A stretch of DNA of 64,000 nt from Neoechinorhynchus agilis (GCA_051530055.1 CM121343.1:1240001-1304000), one strand, 5' to 3'; positions 23,990-34,620 are shown, counted from the first letter of the stretch. The notes: a model not told the origin generated them from the sequence alone. Made by a program: numbers and translations.

Positions 23990-24400
23990 GACGAACCGTG
24001 GCACTACAGATCATCTTCCTCAGACTTTGCTTGATGGGGAGATTGTGGAGGATGTCTTGGGTGGTACACAGATTCCTAGATTCCTTAAATTTGACATCCT
24101 GGCATTCAACGAGCATTCTGCCTGTAAGGAACTGAATTATGACAAACAATCGGAACTCAGTTAGAGGGAGATTATGGAGCCTCGTTGTCGTGCTATTATC
24201 GAACACAAAACTATAGATCGAAATCGAGAGTCTTTTCGGATTCAAAAGAAGGATTTTTTACGACCTCAGTTTCTCTAAACAAATTTTGAATGAAATGTTC
24301 CAAATGACCTCCTTCAAGCAGACGGTCTTAAATTTGAGCCCGTTGATATGCCGTATATTTTTGGTACCTTTGACAAGCTGCTAAGATAAGGCATCAATTG
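23990..24400 (+). pseudogene. mRNA-capping enzyme guanylyltransferase fragment, left-arm copy
   Basis: The plus strand reads HLPQTLLDGEIVEDVLGG, PRFLKFDILAFN and REIMEPRCRAIIEHKT, then FRIQKKDFLRPQFL, and further on ADGLKFEPVDMPYIFGTFD. This follows the metazoan capping enzyme (RNGTT) nucleotidyltransferase order: LLDGEM, PRYLIYDI, EREIISPR and DGLIFQP. The catalytic KxDG lysine motif and the phosphatase domain are absent. A stop interrupts the frame (right after SELS) and another frame change separates the last block. It is a broken partial copy of a host gene. Confidence 0.7.
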
Positions 24401-25224
24401 GTAAATTTCAATTATGTCTGGGTGTTAAATTTTCTTTTGGCCAGTAATAATCACAAAAATTCATCTTATCGTTTATAGAAAAATCCAAAACCCGTCAGAT
24501 CAATAGTATGAATGATTTTTGGACCATAAAAACTAAAATAAAGGATTTATGCTTTACCCCTTAGAATAAACTGAAAATAATTTAGTGTAAAATTGAGTGG
24601 TTTTCTTTGTGAAACAATAGATTTTTCCAGAAAGTCAATTTAATTGCATTTGTGATTATGATTGAAAATATGCGTTTTTAAAGGCGCTAAGAGATAAACA
24701 AATGGCGAAGTAAAGGATAAAATATTATTATTTTTGATTGCACTAAGGATCAAGAATTCGACAAAATGTATGAGCGCGAATTTTTTAGTTAAAAAGTTCT
24801 TTTTACAAATAGTTCATCAATTCTGACATTCATAAGTTTCCATTTCCAGTCGATGAAATTTTGGTTGGAATAGTGATCACAAGGGGTTAAAGAGGTAAGT
24901 GAAGGTTTTTGTAAATTACGCCATTCAGCCAGCAATTTAATTCAAAATATCCATAAAGTAGTAAGAAATCCGATGTTTTTCAATATTAGTGATAACCATA
25001 AGACTCTTAATGATGATCATGGAATCTAGTAACCATGAAAGGGTTACGAAAAAGTGTTAATGGCATGGACATCCTGTTATTTAGGACTATTTCACGCGAG
25101 TTAGCCGTTGATATATAAAGACAATCTCTTACTTATCTATAAAAGAAGTATCATTATTAAATCTTTTCTACAGAGAGAAAATTCTTTCAAAATGATATAA
25201 ACTACCTCGGTAATTGATTCAATT

Positions 25225-25660
25225 TGTTATTTAGGTCTTCACCAGATAGAGAATATTTTATTACGGACGTTTCGTACCTCTTCGGTTTCATCATCAGTTC
25301 CACAAACAAGGGGTACATTGGTTGTTCTTGCTAAACGAAACATTCGACGCTGCTGCCCATCTCTGCATCTTGGTCCGCGTGTGTTCAGCCAATCTCGTCT
25401 TAAAATTCCGGCTTGCCTGACCGATGAATTTGCGCCCTCTTTTCTGTCTCCTTGTATTTTCGGGAAATGAGATTTTCTGTCCTCATGAACGGTCGAAAGT
25501 AAAATTCGCATTTTATTTTCATACCGCTGCTAGTGATTGTCTTCGAGATTTTGTGTCGATGAATGTTGGTCTGTGAACAACTTTCCGTCAATCCAATTCG
25601 CATTTCTGTTCGATTCGGAATCACAGTCGTTTCGCTTCGACTGGTTTATCTCCCGTGGCC
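25225..25660 (-). mobile_element. Penelope-like element 3' remnant, left-arm copy
   Basis: The minus strand reads a decayed GIY-YIG tail (RTENLISRKYKETEKR and RDWLNTRG) followed by the terminal signature CTGATGA, a short hairpin, CGAAACGTCCGTAATAAAA and TGGTGAAGACCTAAATAAC, ending near 25230. The same fragment lies inverted at 44640-45075. Several stops are present and no reverse transcriptase is attached. Confidence 0.6.
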
Positions 25661-26105
25661 TTTCTTGGATATCCCAACTTGCGAAAAATTCGCTCCTACC
25701 GCTAGAGTTCGTATCTAAGGCATTTCACACTGCAAAGGCTGAAGGTTGGACGTACAATGCCATTGAAAATGCCCTTTTTTGTTCTTGTTATGGGCACTAA
25801 CCCAAAGTGAATAATTGTTCATTTCCGTGGACTTTTTATAAACTGAAGTGATCATTCGTGTACCCAGAAATGGTAATCTCCTATTCAGGTCAGGCCTAGT
25901 TCAAAAATAACGATTGAAAGTCTCAAAGAAGTTTGCGATTGCGGACTGGTTGCTGAGCAATGAGAAGCACAAATGAAAGTATCACAAAGTTCGATTGGTC
26001 GAAATAATTTCTTGGATAATGAGGTAGGATAATTTCGTCCATTTGAAATTAGAGTCTTTTATTAACCAAAATTGATTTAGTGACCGCAATGATACACCAG
26101 AGGAT

Positions 26106-26405
26106 GTGCGTCAGGAATGCGAATTCTGCAAACGAGGGTTTCTTAAATCGTCTTTGGTTATTCACAGTTGGCCATGTAGTCGCAGAATGGAGCGAGCGAG
26201 GGAGCAATTTAAATCTAGCAAACAAAGGAATATTTTGGTTGGAAAGGATGTATTAAGTTCCTTTGATCGAAGGCCAACAAATGTTCGCTTGGACGCTCCA
26301 GATTGGAGAAGTTCTAGAATGGATTTTATGAAATTTATTTTGGAGAAGAAGACTTCTAAAAGGGGCGTTCCATTGAACGAAGGAAACGAAAGCACTACGA
26401 AATAG
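26106..26405 (+). CDS. Possible C2HC zinc-finger ORF, left-arm version
   Basis: A 99-codon frame contains CEFCKRGFLKSSLVIHSWPC, which has the C-X2-C-X12-H-X4-C spacing of a C2HC (ZC2HC1-like) zinc finger, followed by a basic region and ILEKKTSKRGVPLNEG. The right-arm version (44193-44011, minus strand) keeps the finger but loses the second half because about 400 bases are missing there. Whether this is a gene, an exon or a remnant cannot be decided from the sequence. Confidence 0.35.
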   Translation: MRQECEFCKRGFLKSSLVIHSWPCSRRMERAREQFKSSKQRNILVGKDVLSSFDRRPTNVRLDAPDWRSSRMDFMKFILEKKTSKRGVPLNEGNESTTK

Positions 26406-26689
26406 ATTTTCGATTTTATTTTAATTGTTAGTCAGGAAATTATACTATATTCTAGTGTTTGTTTGTGACATTAGGACAAAGGAATGCGAACACTTCCATG
26501 ATTTCATCGATACTTAGTAAAAGCGGTCGTTTTAGGCTTTTCCAGAAATCCTAAAAATTTGTTCTCAAGAAGCAGATTAGCGAGTATCCCGTATGTTAAC
26601 TACTTTTTTTTATAAAAAGTGAGATTCCTGGTCTTCAATATTCTAAATTAAATGTTTCTTTTGCTCTGAGTTGTGCCATATTGATCAAT

Positions 26690-26900
26690 AAAATAGTCAG
26701 CGGAACTAAATTAATACGTGTTACAATTTCGAGCAGCTTTAATGTTTATATACTCGAAGGCGGTCAAGTGTCCCATCCTTCCACATTTGAAACACTTTCT
26801 ATTTTGGCCCAGCAGATATTTCCAGTAACATGCTGTCTTGCGCAGCGTTTTCATTTTCTTTTAAATCCCAATTTGCTTTATCATCATCTCCATTAATTCT
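26690..26900 (-). mobile_element. Possible gag-like retroelement fossil, left-arm copy
   Basis: On the minus strand a region rich in Met, Gln and Lys (MEKQQELMEMMIKQ) is followed by a degenerate zinc-knuckle-like piece (CFKCGRMGHL). This resembles the end of an LTR-element gag. The right-arm counterpart is about 43790-43990, plus strand. It is short and broken; the assignment is weak. Confidence 0.3.
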
Positions 26901-27362
26901 TGCAGTTTCTCCATGAGACATTGCAGCAGCGTTAAATACAGCCTCGTGGATCTTACCCTCGTCGACGATTCATAGTTGAAAAAACTTGCAAGCAATAGAC
27001 CGAAGAAGGTCTGCACCAATGTCGCAAATTATCAAATAAATCAATTATTATAATTTGCTATAAAAAGTAAATGATGAACATCTTTACTATAAGTTATGCC
27101 TTCTGATGGTTGAATGTTAACACTTTTAGTTTGCCAAACAACGACCTCTCCCTGCACAAGACCGAAACTTGCCATTTAAGACTGAGTTTGCAACGAAGGA
27201 AAATTTGTCTAATTAAATATAGATTGCGCGAATTAAACCGTAAATGCAGCAAATAAGCCATTGTTTTTCCTGTCCCCGGTTTTATCGATACTCATTTATC
27301 AATTGCGAAAGTCGCTATCTAAAAGGGAGACAATATAGACAGCATGCACAGCAAGTCATGTC

Positions 27363-27435
27363 TGGATGTAGCTCAGATCCGCGGGTTTGTTAATACCCGA
27401 AGTGTGGAGGGTTCGATCCGCACACACCTCCTGCG
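27363..27435 (+). repeat. tRNA-like sequence, possible SINE head or tRNA pseudogene
   Basis: An A-box-like TAGCTCAGATCCG is followed at tRNA-like spacing by a B box GGTTCGATCC. An anticodon-like stem CGGGT/ACCCG is present, but its loop has eight bases, and the T and acceptor stems do not pair properly. It is not a functional tRNA; a tRNA-derived repeat is the likeliest reading. Confidence 0.3.
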
Positions 27436-27464
27436 CTTTGTTGCCGAATAATTGGTTCGTCATA

Positions 27465-27848
27465 CTACTCAAATTTGGTGGTACCAGTGTGGTTTGATTT
27501 TTTGCCTTCCATCGTCGGATTTACTCGGATGTGAATGGCCTCAAGAATCAGTCTTCTTCTTAGATCCGGTTCGCTGAATAAGAATGCCGCTTTTCCAAAT
27601 TCCACATTGTGTTGGGTTGTTTGCTGGTGGTTCGAGATTGCTGAAGATTTGTCGAAAGTCCTGCAAGCCTGTTTATCCTGCGAGATCCGTTTCTTGATCC
27701 GTTGCATAGTTTGTCCAATGTATACACTTGAGCATTCTGCACATGGAATATTGTAGATCCCTGATTTGGTCTCTTGTTTGTTTTTCCTCTTGAGAATACC
27801 CGCAATGGATGCGCCCTGTTTGTTGTAAATAAAAAGATTTGGAGCGAG
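27465..27848 (-). mobile_element. Penelope-like element, GIY-YIG endonuclease fragment
   Basis: The minus strand reads IYNKQGASIAGILKRKNK, then SGIYNIPCAECSSVYIGQT (GIY-YIG core with CXXC insert), RIKKRISQ, LRRRLILEAIHIRVNPTMEG and KSNHTG. This is the C-terminal end of a Penelope-like element; the reverse transcriptase is missing. A LINE 3' end abuts it at about 27850, so the open frame that runs to 27926 is a chance fusion with LINE tail sequence. Confidence 0.75.
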
Positions 27849-27849
27849 G

Positions 27850-29210
27850 TAGTTATAATAATAACACGTTTTATTAGTTGATTCACAAGGAAGAGGATCC
27901 TTGTACCTTTGGGTCCTCATAAACACTCGAGTTCTGATTGAACAAATTATTTTGGAGCGGATTACGAGTCCGGGCAGGCGGCAATATCCAGTTGGGTTGG
28001 AAGGTCCGTTCTGATGGGAATTGGTGGTTATTGTTTGCAGAAGCGCTTGTAAGGTTGGTATTTCCTCAGGTTCATTTCAAGGTATGATATTCCCGAAGAT
28101 TCGGCAGCACGGAAAAAGGAGCGCAAGTATAGGGTGGTGCGAGGTCGAAGGAGGGTAAAACGAATTAGGATTTCGAGTGTTGTGCTCATGTGAAAAAGGG
28201 GCGATATGTGGAAGATATTGTGGTGGTAAGGCTGAGAGGCATTTTGATTGTTTCATGAAAATAGTATCAAGGCATTCGGTGAGAGGAGGAAAGTCAGCTG
28301 TGCAAATTTTAGATGCTCTTTTATGAAACATTTCGATACGACGGATTAGGGATATCGAAGGTTGCAGAAAACGGGATAACCGTAGGTGAGCGAGGGTAAC
28401 ATTAAGCAGAAGTAAAATTTGTAGAGGTCGGGTGAAGGGATTCCTAAATGTCAAAGGCGTTTGAGGAGATAAATTTTAAAGGTGTTGTGCTTGAGGGAGA
28501 AAATTATGTGCGAGCCCCATTTCAAATTCGGTTGAAATTGGATACTCTTAGGCAGGTTACTCGTAGGATGTCATTTAGGAGCTCAGGGGATGGTGTTGGG
28601 TTGTGGGAGAATGAGAGGACCATTTCGAAGCATTTAGAGAAATTGAGATGGAGTTTGTGATTGGTGCAGAGATCTTTTATGTGTGTGATTTCTTTAGAGC
28701 TTGAGGAAAGGGAGAGGGTGGGGTGGTGAATGGATGATGAGGGTGATATCGTCGGCGTATAAGAAGAGTTGAGAATGAGAGAGGTTTGATGTTTAGAAAA
28801 ATATTAAAGAGTAGTGGTGACAGAACAGCGCCTGAGCTACGCCTTTGGTCAGATATAGGGTGATAGAAGAGGTAGAACGGCAGTGAATGTATTGTTTGCG
28901 ATTGTGAAGATAAAGTTAAGACCAAAATCGGAGCAGGTCCGGGGAAGGAGTTAATTGTCCACGGAGTCGAAAGCTTTAGATAAATCAAGTTGAATGAGAC
29001 GGGTGACATGAGAGGGATTATTGTCAAGGTTACGTAGGAGCGTGTCATAAATCAAACTAGGGCGTCGGTTGCAGAAAATCTGGGTCGGAGGCCAAATTGT
29101 AGGGGCGATAACTTTTCGTAGGGAGGTGAAGGAAGGCGAGATTTAAAATATTTTTCGATGATTTTTGAAAGAGCGGGTAGAATGGAAATTGGACGGAATG
29201 ATTCGGCCAG
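27850..29210 (-). mobile_element. LINE fragment, 3' half (family 'A')
   Basis: The minus strand carries decayed reverse transcriptase blocks (about 29048-28677, with VLSPLLFNIFLN) and the C-terminal region (28454-28077, with MFHKRASKICTADFPPL and SHEHNTRNPNSFYPP). The 3' tail ends AATAAAACGTGTTATTATTAT at about 27852. Several stops and frame changes are present, and the 5' half is missing. The last 250 bases match 41690-41940 in opposite orientation. The following stretch 29211-29788 holds nothing recognised. Confidence 0.7.
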
Positions 29211-29788
29211 TGTTTCATAAAGCCTTCTACTGAAAGGTGAGCTTTAAATGAATTAAAATCAATTGATTTCTACTTTTCACTTTCCAAAAATCCTTGAATA
29301 TTCTTCGCAATCCTCGTAGTAAACTTTTTCCATGTAACCAATTTTAAATTCGATGCGCTTTTTCAATGCCATCGGGATTTTAATGGTTACATTTGAAAGC
29401 TAAGTTCCATAGAGGCTATATGCTTGCGTTTCGGGGAGATAAGTAGAAGAATTAGACTAATATCATTTTGTTGATACTCAATATTAATCTGTGTGTTATT
29501 TGGTGATTATAAAAATAAAGACTGATTTATTACTCTTAATAGTTCGTCCGTCTCGCCGGACTTCAGGCCTAAAAGGTAGGTCAGGGTAATGACTTTTAAA
29601 AGTTTGTGTCCTATCGTCTTGGAAATTTGTTATGATTTTCGACATGCAATATGAAATTCAAAGATGTAAAGATATACAATGTCTTTAACTCGCACACTTG
29701 ATATATTACACGGAAATATTATCTCTAAATTAGAATATCGATAATTTTATTTCTGCTCCGGAGAAAACGCTTGTGTACTTGTATGCAC

Positions 29789-30385
29789 TTATGAAACACA
29801 AACTGCATGGCACATATTGTCGCTCATTGTAGACAGATTAAATTTATAGTATTTTTTCTTCTTAATATCAACCTGAACTGCACTATTCTTCAACTTTTCC
29901 TTTATTATATTCGAATAATTCGGAAACTGTTGAAACACAAATGATCTTCTAAGAGGTTTGAGAACATATTTCTCTAACTTCTGTTTCCGCATGTCCGTGA
30001 TTATCTCGCTGAAATTAATGTTATTTCGCCTTTGATACCTAATATCTTCTTTAAGGTTTTTCAAGTAGCCATTTAAACGCAATGGGTTAATTTCTACGCA
30101 GAGCTTATCAATTTTAGAACAAACTGAACTTGATTTGACCCTCCTTTCATATTCAGCCTTTAATGTCTTGAAGAGAAGTGGTGTGCACGTGAAAATATGC
30201 CCAGCACCTTCTTTATCTCTCACAAAATGGTGAATTAAATGGGATTGTATATCTTTGACCAAGTAAGTTTTCCGTGCAATCTCAAAAGGACGCATTTCAT
30301 TATTTTTAATCATTGAAACATCCTCAATATCATCTGCATAAAACAGATCAGGAATATGACCGCAAGATATTTCAATGTCACACAT
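29789..30385 (-). CDS. Unidentified ORF of about 198 codons
   Basis: The frame runs from an ATG at 30385 to a stop at 29789 without interruption, and it stays open a little further upstream. The product is basic towards its C-terminus (LEKYVLKPLRRSFVFQQF, VDIKKKKYYKFNL) with a His/Cys-containing middle (GAGHIFTCTPLLFKTLKAEY). I do not recognise a domain. The length and even composition suggest real coding DNA, perhaps the last exon of a host gene, but there are no flanking exons I can support. Confidence 0.4.
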   Translation of the reverse strand: MCDIEISCGHIPDLFYADDIEDVSMIKNNEMRPFEIARKTYLVKDIQSHLIHHFVRDKEGAGHIFTCTPLLFKTLKAEYERRVKSSSVCSKIDKLCVEINPLRLNGYLKNLKEDIRYQRRNNINFSEIITDMRKQKLEKYVLKPLRRSFVFQQFPNYSNIIKEKLKNSAVQVDIKKKKYYKFNLSTMSDNMCHAVCVS

Positions 30386-30548
30386 ATAGCAGTCTATTGC
30401 CAAACAACCTGATCAACGTTGTTGTCATGGACACCAATGCAATGAATACAAGCGGAAATTTAAAAATATCGGAAGCATCCAAAGTCTTTATTCGGGCTAC
30501 TAAGAACCCCAGCAGTTTGTTTGAAGATTGAATTGTTCATATTTGCTC

Positions 30549-31565
30549 CTGGCGCCAAAATTAAAGGAATTTATTAAATCCGATATTTCTGAACCGTAAT
30601 CTTGTAACCGTTCATCAAGGTTCCTTGTACTCAAAAATTTAAAAACTTACAAGTAACCTTCATAAAAGCAAGATATTGTGTTTGAGGATTAAATTGTTAA
30701 ATCTCGGTTATCGCGTAAAAATTAAAAGAATTGATTAAATCCAATATTTCGGTACCGTCGTAATCTTGTACGCGTTCATCAAGGTTTCTTGTACTCACAA
30801 ATTTAAAAACTTACAAGCAGCCTTCATAAAAGCACGAGAATGTGTTTGAAGATTGAATTGTTGAATCTTGTTTATGGCGTAAATATTAAAAGAATTTATT
30901 AAATTGGATATTTCGGTATCGTAATGTTGCTCGCATTCATCAATGTTTCTTGTACTCACAAATTTGAAAACTTACAAGCAGCCTTCATGAAAGCACGAGA
31001 TTGTGTTTGAAGATTGAATTGTTGAATCTTGTTTATGGCGTAAAAATTAAAAGAATTTATTAAATCCGATATTTCGGTACCGTCGTAATCTTGCTCGCGT
31101 TCATCAATGTTTCTTGTACTCACAAATTTAAAAACTTACAAGTAACCTTCATAAAAGCACGAGATTGTGTTTGAAGATTAAATTGTTGATTCTTGTTTAT
31201 GGCGTAAAAATTAAAAGAATTTATTAAATCCGATATTTCGGTACCGTAATCTTGTACGCGTTCATCAAGGTTTCTTGTACTCACAAATTTAAAAACTTAC
31301 AAGCAGCCTTCATAAAAGCACGAGATTGTGTTCGAAGATTGAATTGTTGAATCTTTTTTATGGCGTAAAAATTAAAAGAATTTATTAAATCCAATATTTC
31401 GGTATCGTAATCTTGCTCGCATTCATCAATGTTTCTTGTACTCACAAATTTAAAAACTTACAAGCAGCCTTCATAAAAGCACAAGATTGTGTTCGAAGAC
31501 TGAATTGTTGATTCTTGTTTATGGCGTAAAAATTAAAAGAATTTATTAAATCCGATATTTTGGTA
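30549..31565. repeat. Tandem array of about 161-base units with hammerhead-like elements
   Basis: The word ATTAAAAGAATTTATTAAAT recurs at about 30557, 30718, 30883, 31044, 31206, 31366 and 31526, giving six full units of 160-166 bases and a partial seventh. Each unit is a quasi-palindrome: a minus-strand block with TTGATGA, CCGAAA and TTTAATAAATT faces a plus-strand block with CCTTCATAAAAGCACGAG. The same pair exists once at 6660-6930. The order resembles Penelope-like terminal repeats in the window, so the array probably arose by amplification of such an end. Confidence 0.75.
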
Positions 31566-31961
31566 GATTTTGCCTAGATTATTCGCTTCTTTAGATCGCG
31601 GCTCGTATTTATTCAACAGCAGCGAATTTCGCGAGCAGATACTTTCACATATAACGTCGTTCTAAGCGCGGTCAAAATAACTGAAATCCTGTTTTCCACG
31701 GAAGAATTCAAGTTGTCATCATATGAATTTTCAAGCCGTTTTAGTCATGCGAAAGGTAGGGCTTTACGACAGTCAAATCCCTTAGCGATGTTCTATAGTC
31801 GTTGAATCTAATTAATATTTCGGACATTACCGTTGTGCAGGCGATTAACTGATAAATTCAAATTCCCGTGAATTTTTTGTGATTGATTTTGTGGATTTTC
31901 GAATTTTCAAAAGGTAAAGCTGGATAGTTTTGTTAGCGTGCTTAGCGAGCTTGGGAAGTGC

Positions 31962-31969
31962 TGACGTCA
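31962..31969. promoter_or_regulatory. TGACGTCA palindrome upstream of calreticulin
   Basis: A perfect CRE/ATF-type octamer lies 111 bases before the calreticulin ATG, with a TTTAAA at about 32023 closer in. Bases 31566-32079 have no gene and form the presumed promoter. Calreticulin genes are induced by endoplasmic reticulum stress through bZIP factors (ATF6, XBP1) in animals; a link here is inference. Confidence 0.35.
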
Positions 31970-32079
31970 TTACGGTATGAAAGGTGGGGTAAAGTCGCGT
32001 AATCGCATTTGTTGCTCGGGCCTTTAAATTCTTACAGCGTTCGCGGTTAATGCAGCGACCTTTTTAACCTCGTTGAAGA

Positions 32080-33372
32080 ATGCGCTACATGTTGGTTTAT
32101 TCGCTGTTATGGATGTTTTTGAGTGGAGTATTCAGTGCTGTTTATTTCGAAGAGAGATTTGAAGGTCAGTAGAACTTCTTGATTTTGTGACACTTCAGAG
32201 GATTTAAAGGCGAAAAATCAATCGATACTTGGCGCATGCCTGCGTCCAGCAGCGTTCGTAACTATGGCACTTTCAAGTTAAAAAAGCGTTCGCAAAAGTT
32301 CGGGACATCAATGGGTAGTATTGTTTATTTCCTGCTTTTCGTCTTACTTGTTCAAATAGGTCTTAAGACCAGCGAAGATTTGCGTTTGTATGCTCTGAGC
32401 AAGAAATTGGATAAACCTTTCAGCACCAAAGGAAAAATCACCGTGATTCAGTTGAGTGTTAAATTTGAACAGCATATTGATTGTGGTGGCGGATATATTA
32501 AAATTCTGGGTTCAGATGTGGATGTGAATAACTTCAGCAATGACAGTGTATACAGGATTATGTTTGGACCAGATATTTGCGGATCCCAGAAAAACGCTAT
32601 CCATGTGATCTTGGAACATAAAGGACATTTTTATCACAACAATAACTTTACCCGAAAATGCGAGGATGATATCGATACTCACATCTACACTCTGATTCTT
32701 GACGAACCGGCCAAAACGTACGAAATTAAGGTGGACAATAAGAGTGTGAAGAATGGATCACTTGAGAATGACTACGATTTTTTGGCACCTAAAAAAATAA
32801 AAGATCCAAAGGCCATTAAACCTGAAGATTGGGACGACCGTGAAGTTGTTGACGATCCAGAGGATAAGAAACCTGAAGATTGGGATAAGCCGGAGTTTGT
32901 TAAAAGTTCGAATGCTGAAAAACCTAGCGATTGGAATGAGGAAGTTGATGGAGAATGGGAATCACCTATGGTTCCGAACCCCGAGTTTAAAGGAGAATGG
33001 AAACCACGCAAAATGAAGAACCCTGCATACAAGGGACCCTGGATTCATCCTATGGTTGATAATCCAGATTATGTTCCGGACCCACATATTGGTGTGTACG
33101 AAGATCTTGGCTTGGTCGGATTCGACCTATGGCAAGTAAAGGCGGGTACCGTTTTTAGTGATATTTTGATAACTGATGATATTGATTACGCTGCGAGGCG
33201 AGCCACAGAGATCGTGGAAGCGTCTAAAGAAGAAGCGCAAGTGACGAAGTCCGATGATTTAGACGAAAAGCCGTCCTTTGATTCTGACGTTTCAGAACCT
33301 CATGATGATGTGGAAGATGAAGACGATGAAGTTGAAGATTCTATGCCATCAAATGGCCACGAGGAGCTCTGA
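32080..33372 (+). CDS. Calreticulin, three exons with two tiny introns
   Basis: Calreticulin is the calcium-binding lectin chaperone of the endoplasmic reticulum. Exon 1 (32080-32164) encodes a signal peptide and VYFEERFEG; exon 2 (32201-32314) and exon 3 (32360-33372) complete about 403 residues. The introns are 36 bases (32165-32200) and 45 bases (32315-32359), both GT..AG; the second has no in-frame stop and removing it restores the family spacing before GLKTSEDL. The N domain has the three expected cysteines (about 108, 140 and 167: DCGGGY, GPDICG, KCEDD). The P domain (about 213-306) has DPKAIKPEDWDD, PEDKKPEDWDK and a weaker third repeat, then GEWESP, GEWKPR and GPWIHP. GFDLWQVKAGT opens the C domain, whose acidic tail is short. 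It ends HEEL, a variant of the KDEL/HDEL retrieval signal. It looks intact and rather diverged. Confidence 0.92.
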
Positions 33373-33854
33373 TTTAGGGTTGCTTTTTTGATATTTCGGT
33401 GCTGTTTGAATCCAATGAGATATTTTCAGATTTAAGTGATTGATTGGAATGCAAATTAGGTTCATATCACACGAGATTGTCGTGTGTAATTTTTATGTCT
33501 TTATAATTTGTAACGTTTGATCTCGCCAATGTAGTTATTTTTCTCAAATGTTTTGAAGATTACAGGTAACAGCAATAATAGCAATAGCCTAAACGTTGTA
33601 TATTACGACTAATGAACCGCTGCTAAATGCGCCCATGTTGATATCTTACCGAAAATGACATTGTAGATCATACGAGCTGCTTTAGTATATCGGTATTCGT
33701 CAATGATATTGAGATAACTGCCACCTTGGAGTCAATAGAATATCTCCCTGTTTTTTGTTGACAGATTTTTCCACTTTGAGAATCTGTGTTTGTAAGATCC
33801 TTTTATTAAGTCAAACCTAAGATTACTTAAGGATTGCATTCGGATGGTTGGATA
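33373..33854. other. 3' flank of calreticulin, nothing recognised
   Basis: AT-rich DNA presumed to contain the calreticulin 3' UTR; no clear polyadenylation site was singled out and no other feature is seen. Confidence 0.4.
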
Positions 33855-34396
33855 TGTTGTTATTTAGGTAGCTTGTCGACACCTGAATAAAACCGCGTTA
33901 AAGACCAATTAGTATTTCGACTGATTGAATCAGAGTCATTTTATCAATTCAATATATAATTTCATAAGAATTTGCCACAAACACATCACATGATTGTTTT
34001 GATTTTGACTCGGGAACCAGGAATCGTTAACTCCATAAGCGAAGACCAGCCTGCCTGGTTCTGTATAGAAAATATGAAATTCCATCGACTGATAAAAGAG
34101 CCGATATTTATATTGAAATGGTCAACATGATGGAAAAGAATAAAGCAAAAGTTTCCATCCAATTACCTGTAGTTGGCCTAAATGCACCCAGGGAAGCTAG
34201 TCTTCGCCTACGAGGTTGACGATCCCGGGTTCCCGAGTCAAAATGAAAACAATCATGTCTTGTGTTCGTGGCAAATTCTTATGAAATTTTAGATTGAATT
34301 GATAAAATGACTCTGATTCCATCAGTCGAAATATTCATTCGCCTTTAACGCAATCCCTCTCAGGTGTCGACAAGCGACCTAAATAACAACTTAAGA
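33855..34396. mobile_element. Inverted pair of Penelope-like terminal repeats (about 192 bases each)
   Basis: 33855-34045 and 34200-34396 are reverse complements with scattered differences, around a loop of about 150 bases. Both outer ends read GTTGTTATTTAGGT, the reverse of the CCTAAATAACAAC terminus of Penelope-like copies in this window. Inside each arm is a CTGATT, hairpin, CGAAAT order. No coding part lies in the loop. Confidence 0.55.
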
Positions 34397-34620
34397 TTAT
34401 GTCGATATGTGAGGTACCGGGGAATGTGATTAGAATTATTATTTAGTTCTTCACCCGGTGTTTATTAAAGCCATCTCGAATCTCTCTAAAATACAAGTAG
34501 AAGAGGGCTGCTATCTACAAAGTTTCTTGTAGTCGATGAAACAGCAGTTACATCGGACAAATAAGCCGGAATCTGAAGACGAGATTGGTAGGACATAAAA
34601 AATTTTAGATTACTAATTAA
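34396..34620 (+). mobile_element. Penelope-like element remnant
   Basis: It starts with the family string CGATATGTGAGGTACCGGGG (about 34399) and continues into a decayed endonuclease (CYLQSFL, TSDK and KTRLVGH-like pieces) like that at 8880-8960. It is too broken to delimit a protein. Bases 34621-35335 beyond it hold nothing recognised. Confidence 0.45.

Larger units (their letters stand above)
21278..27180. repeat. Left arm of a large inverted duplication
   Basis: This segment is the reverse complement of 43522-55435 once two insertions and a tandem duplication in the right arm are set aside. The outer boundary is sharp at GTTGACTATCC (21278), where gypsy sequence stops; the inner boundary is at CTTAAATGG (27172-27180). 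By eye the arms are about 98% identical; translated pieces differ at 0 to 4 residues per 75-108. This arm has roughly 400 bases (about 26248-26650) that the right arm lacks. Confidence 0.9.

Noticed and set aside
25537-25800. 87-codon plus-strand ORF, also present inverted at 44499-44762
   Set aside because: It is duplicated only because it lies in the inverted arms, and it overlaps a Penelope-like remnant on the other strand; no family likeness.
27363-27435. Functional tRNA gene
   Set aside because: A and B boxes are present, but the T and acceptor stems do not pair and the anticodon loop has eight bases; kept only as a low-confidence tRNA-like repeat.
30549-31565. CRISPR-like array
   Set aside because: The units are contiguous tandem repeats without unique spacers, in eukaryotic DNA.
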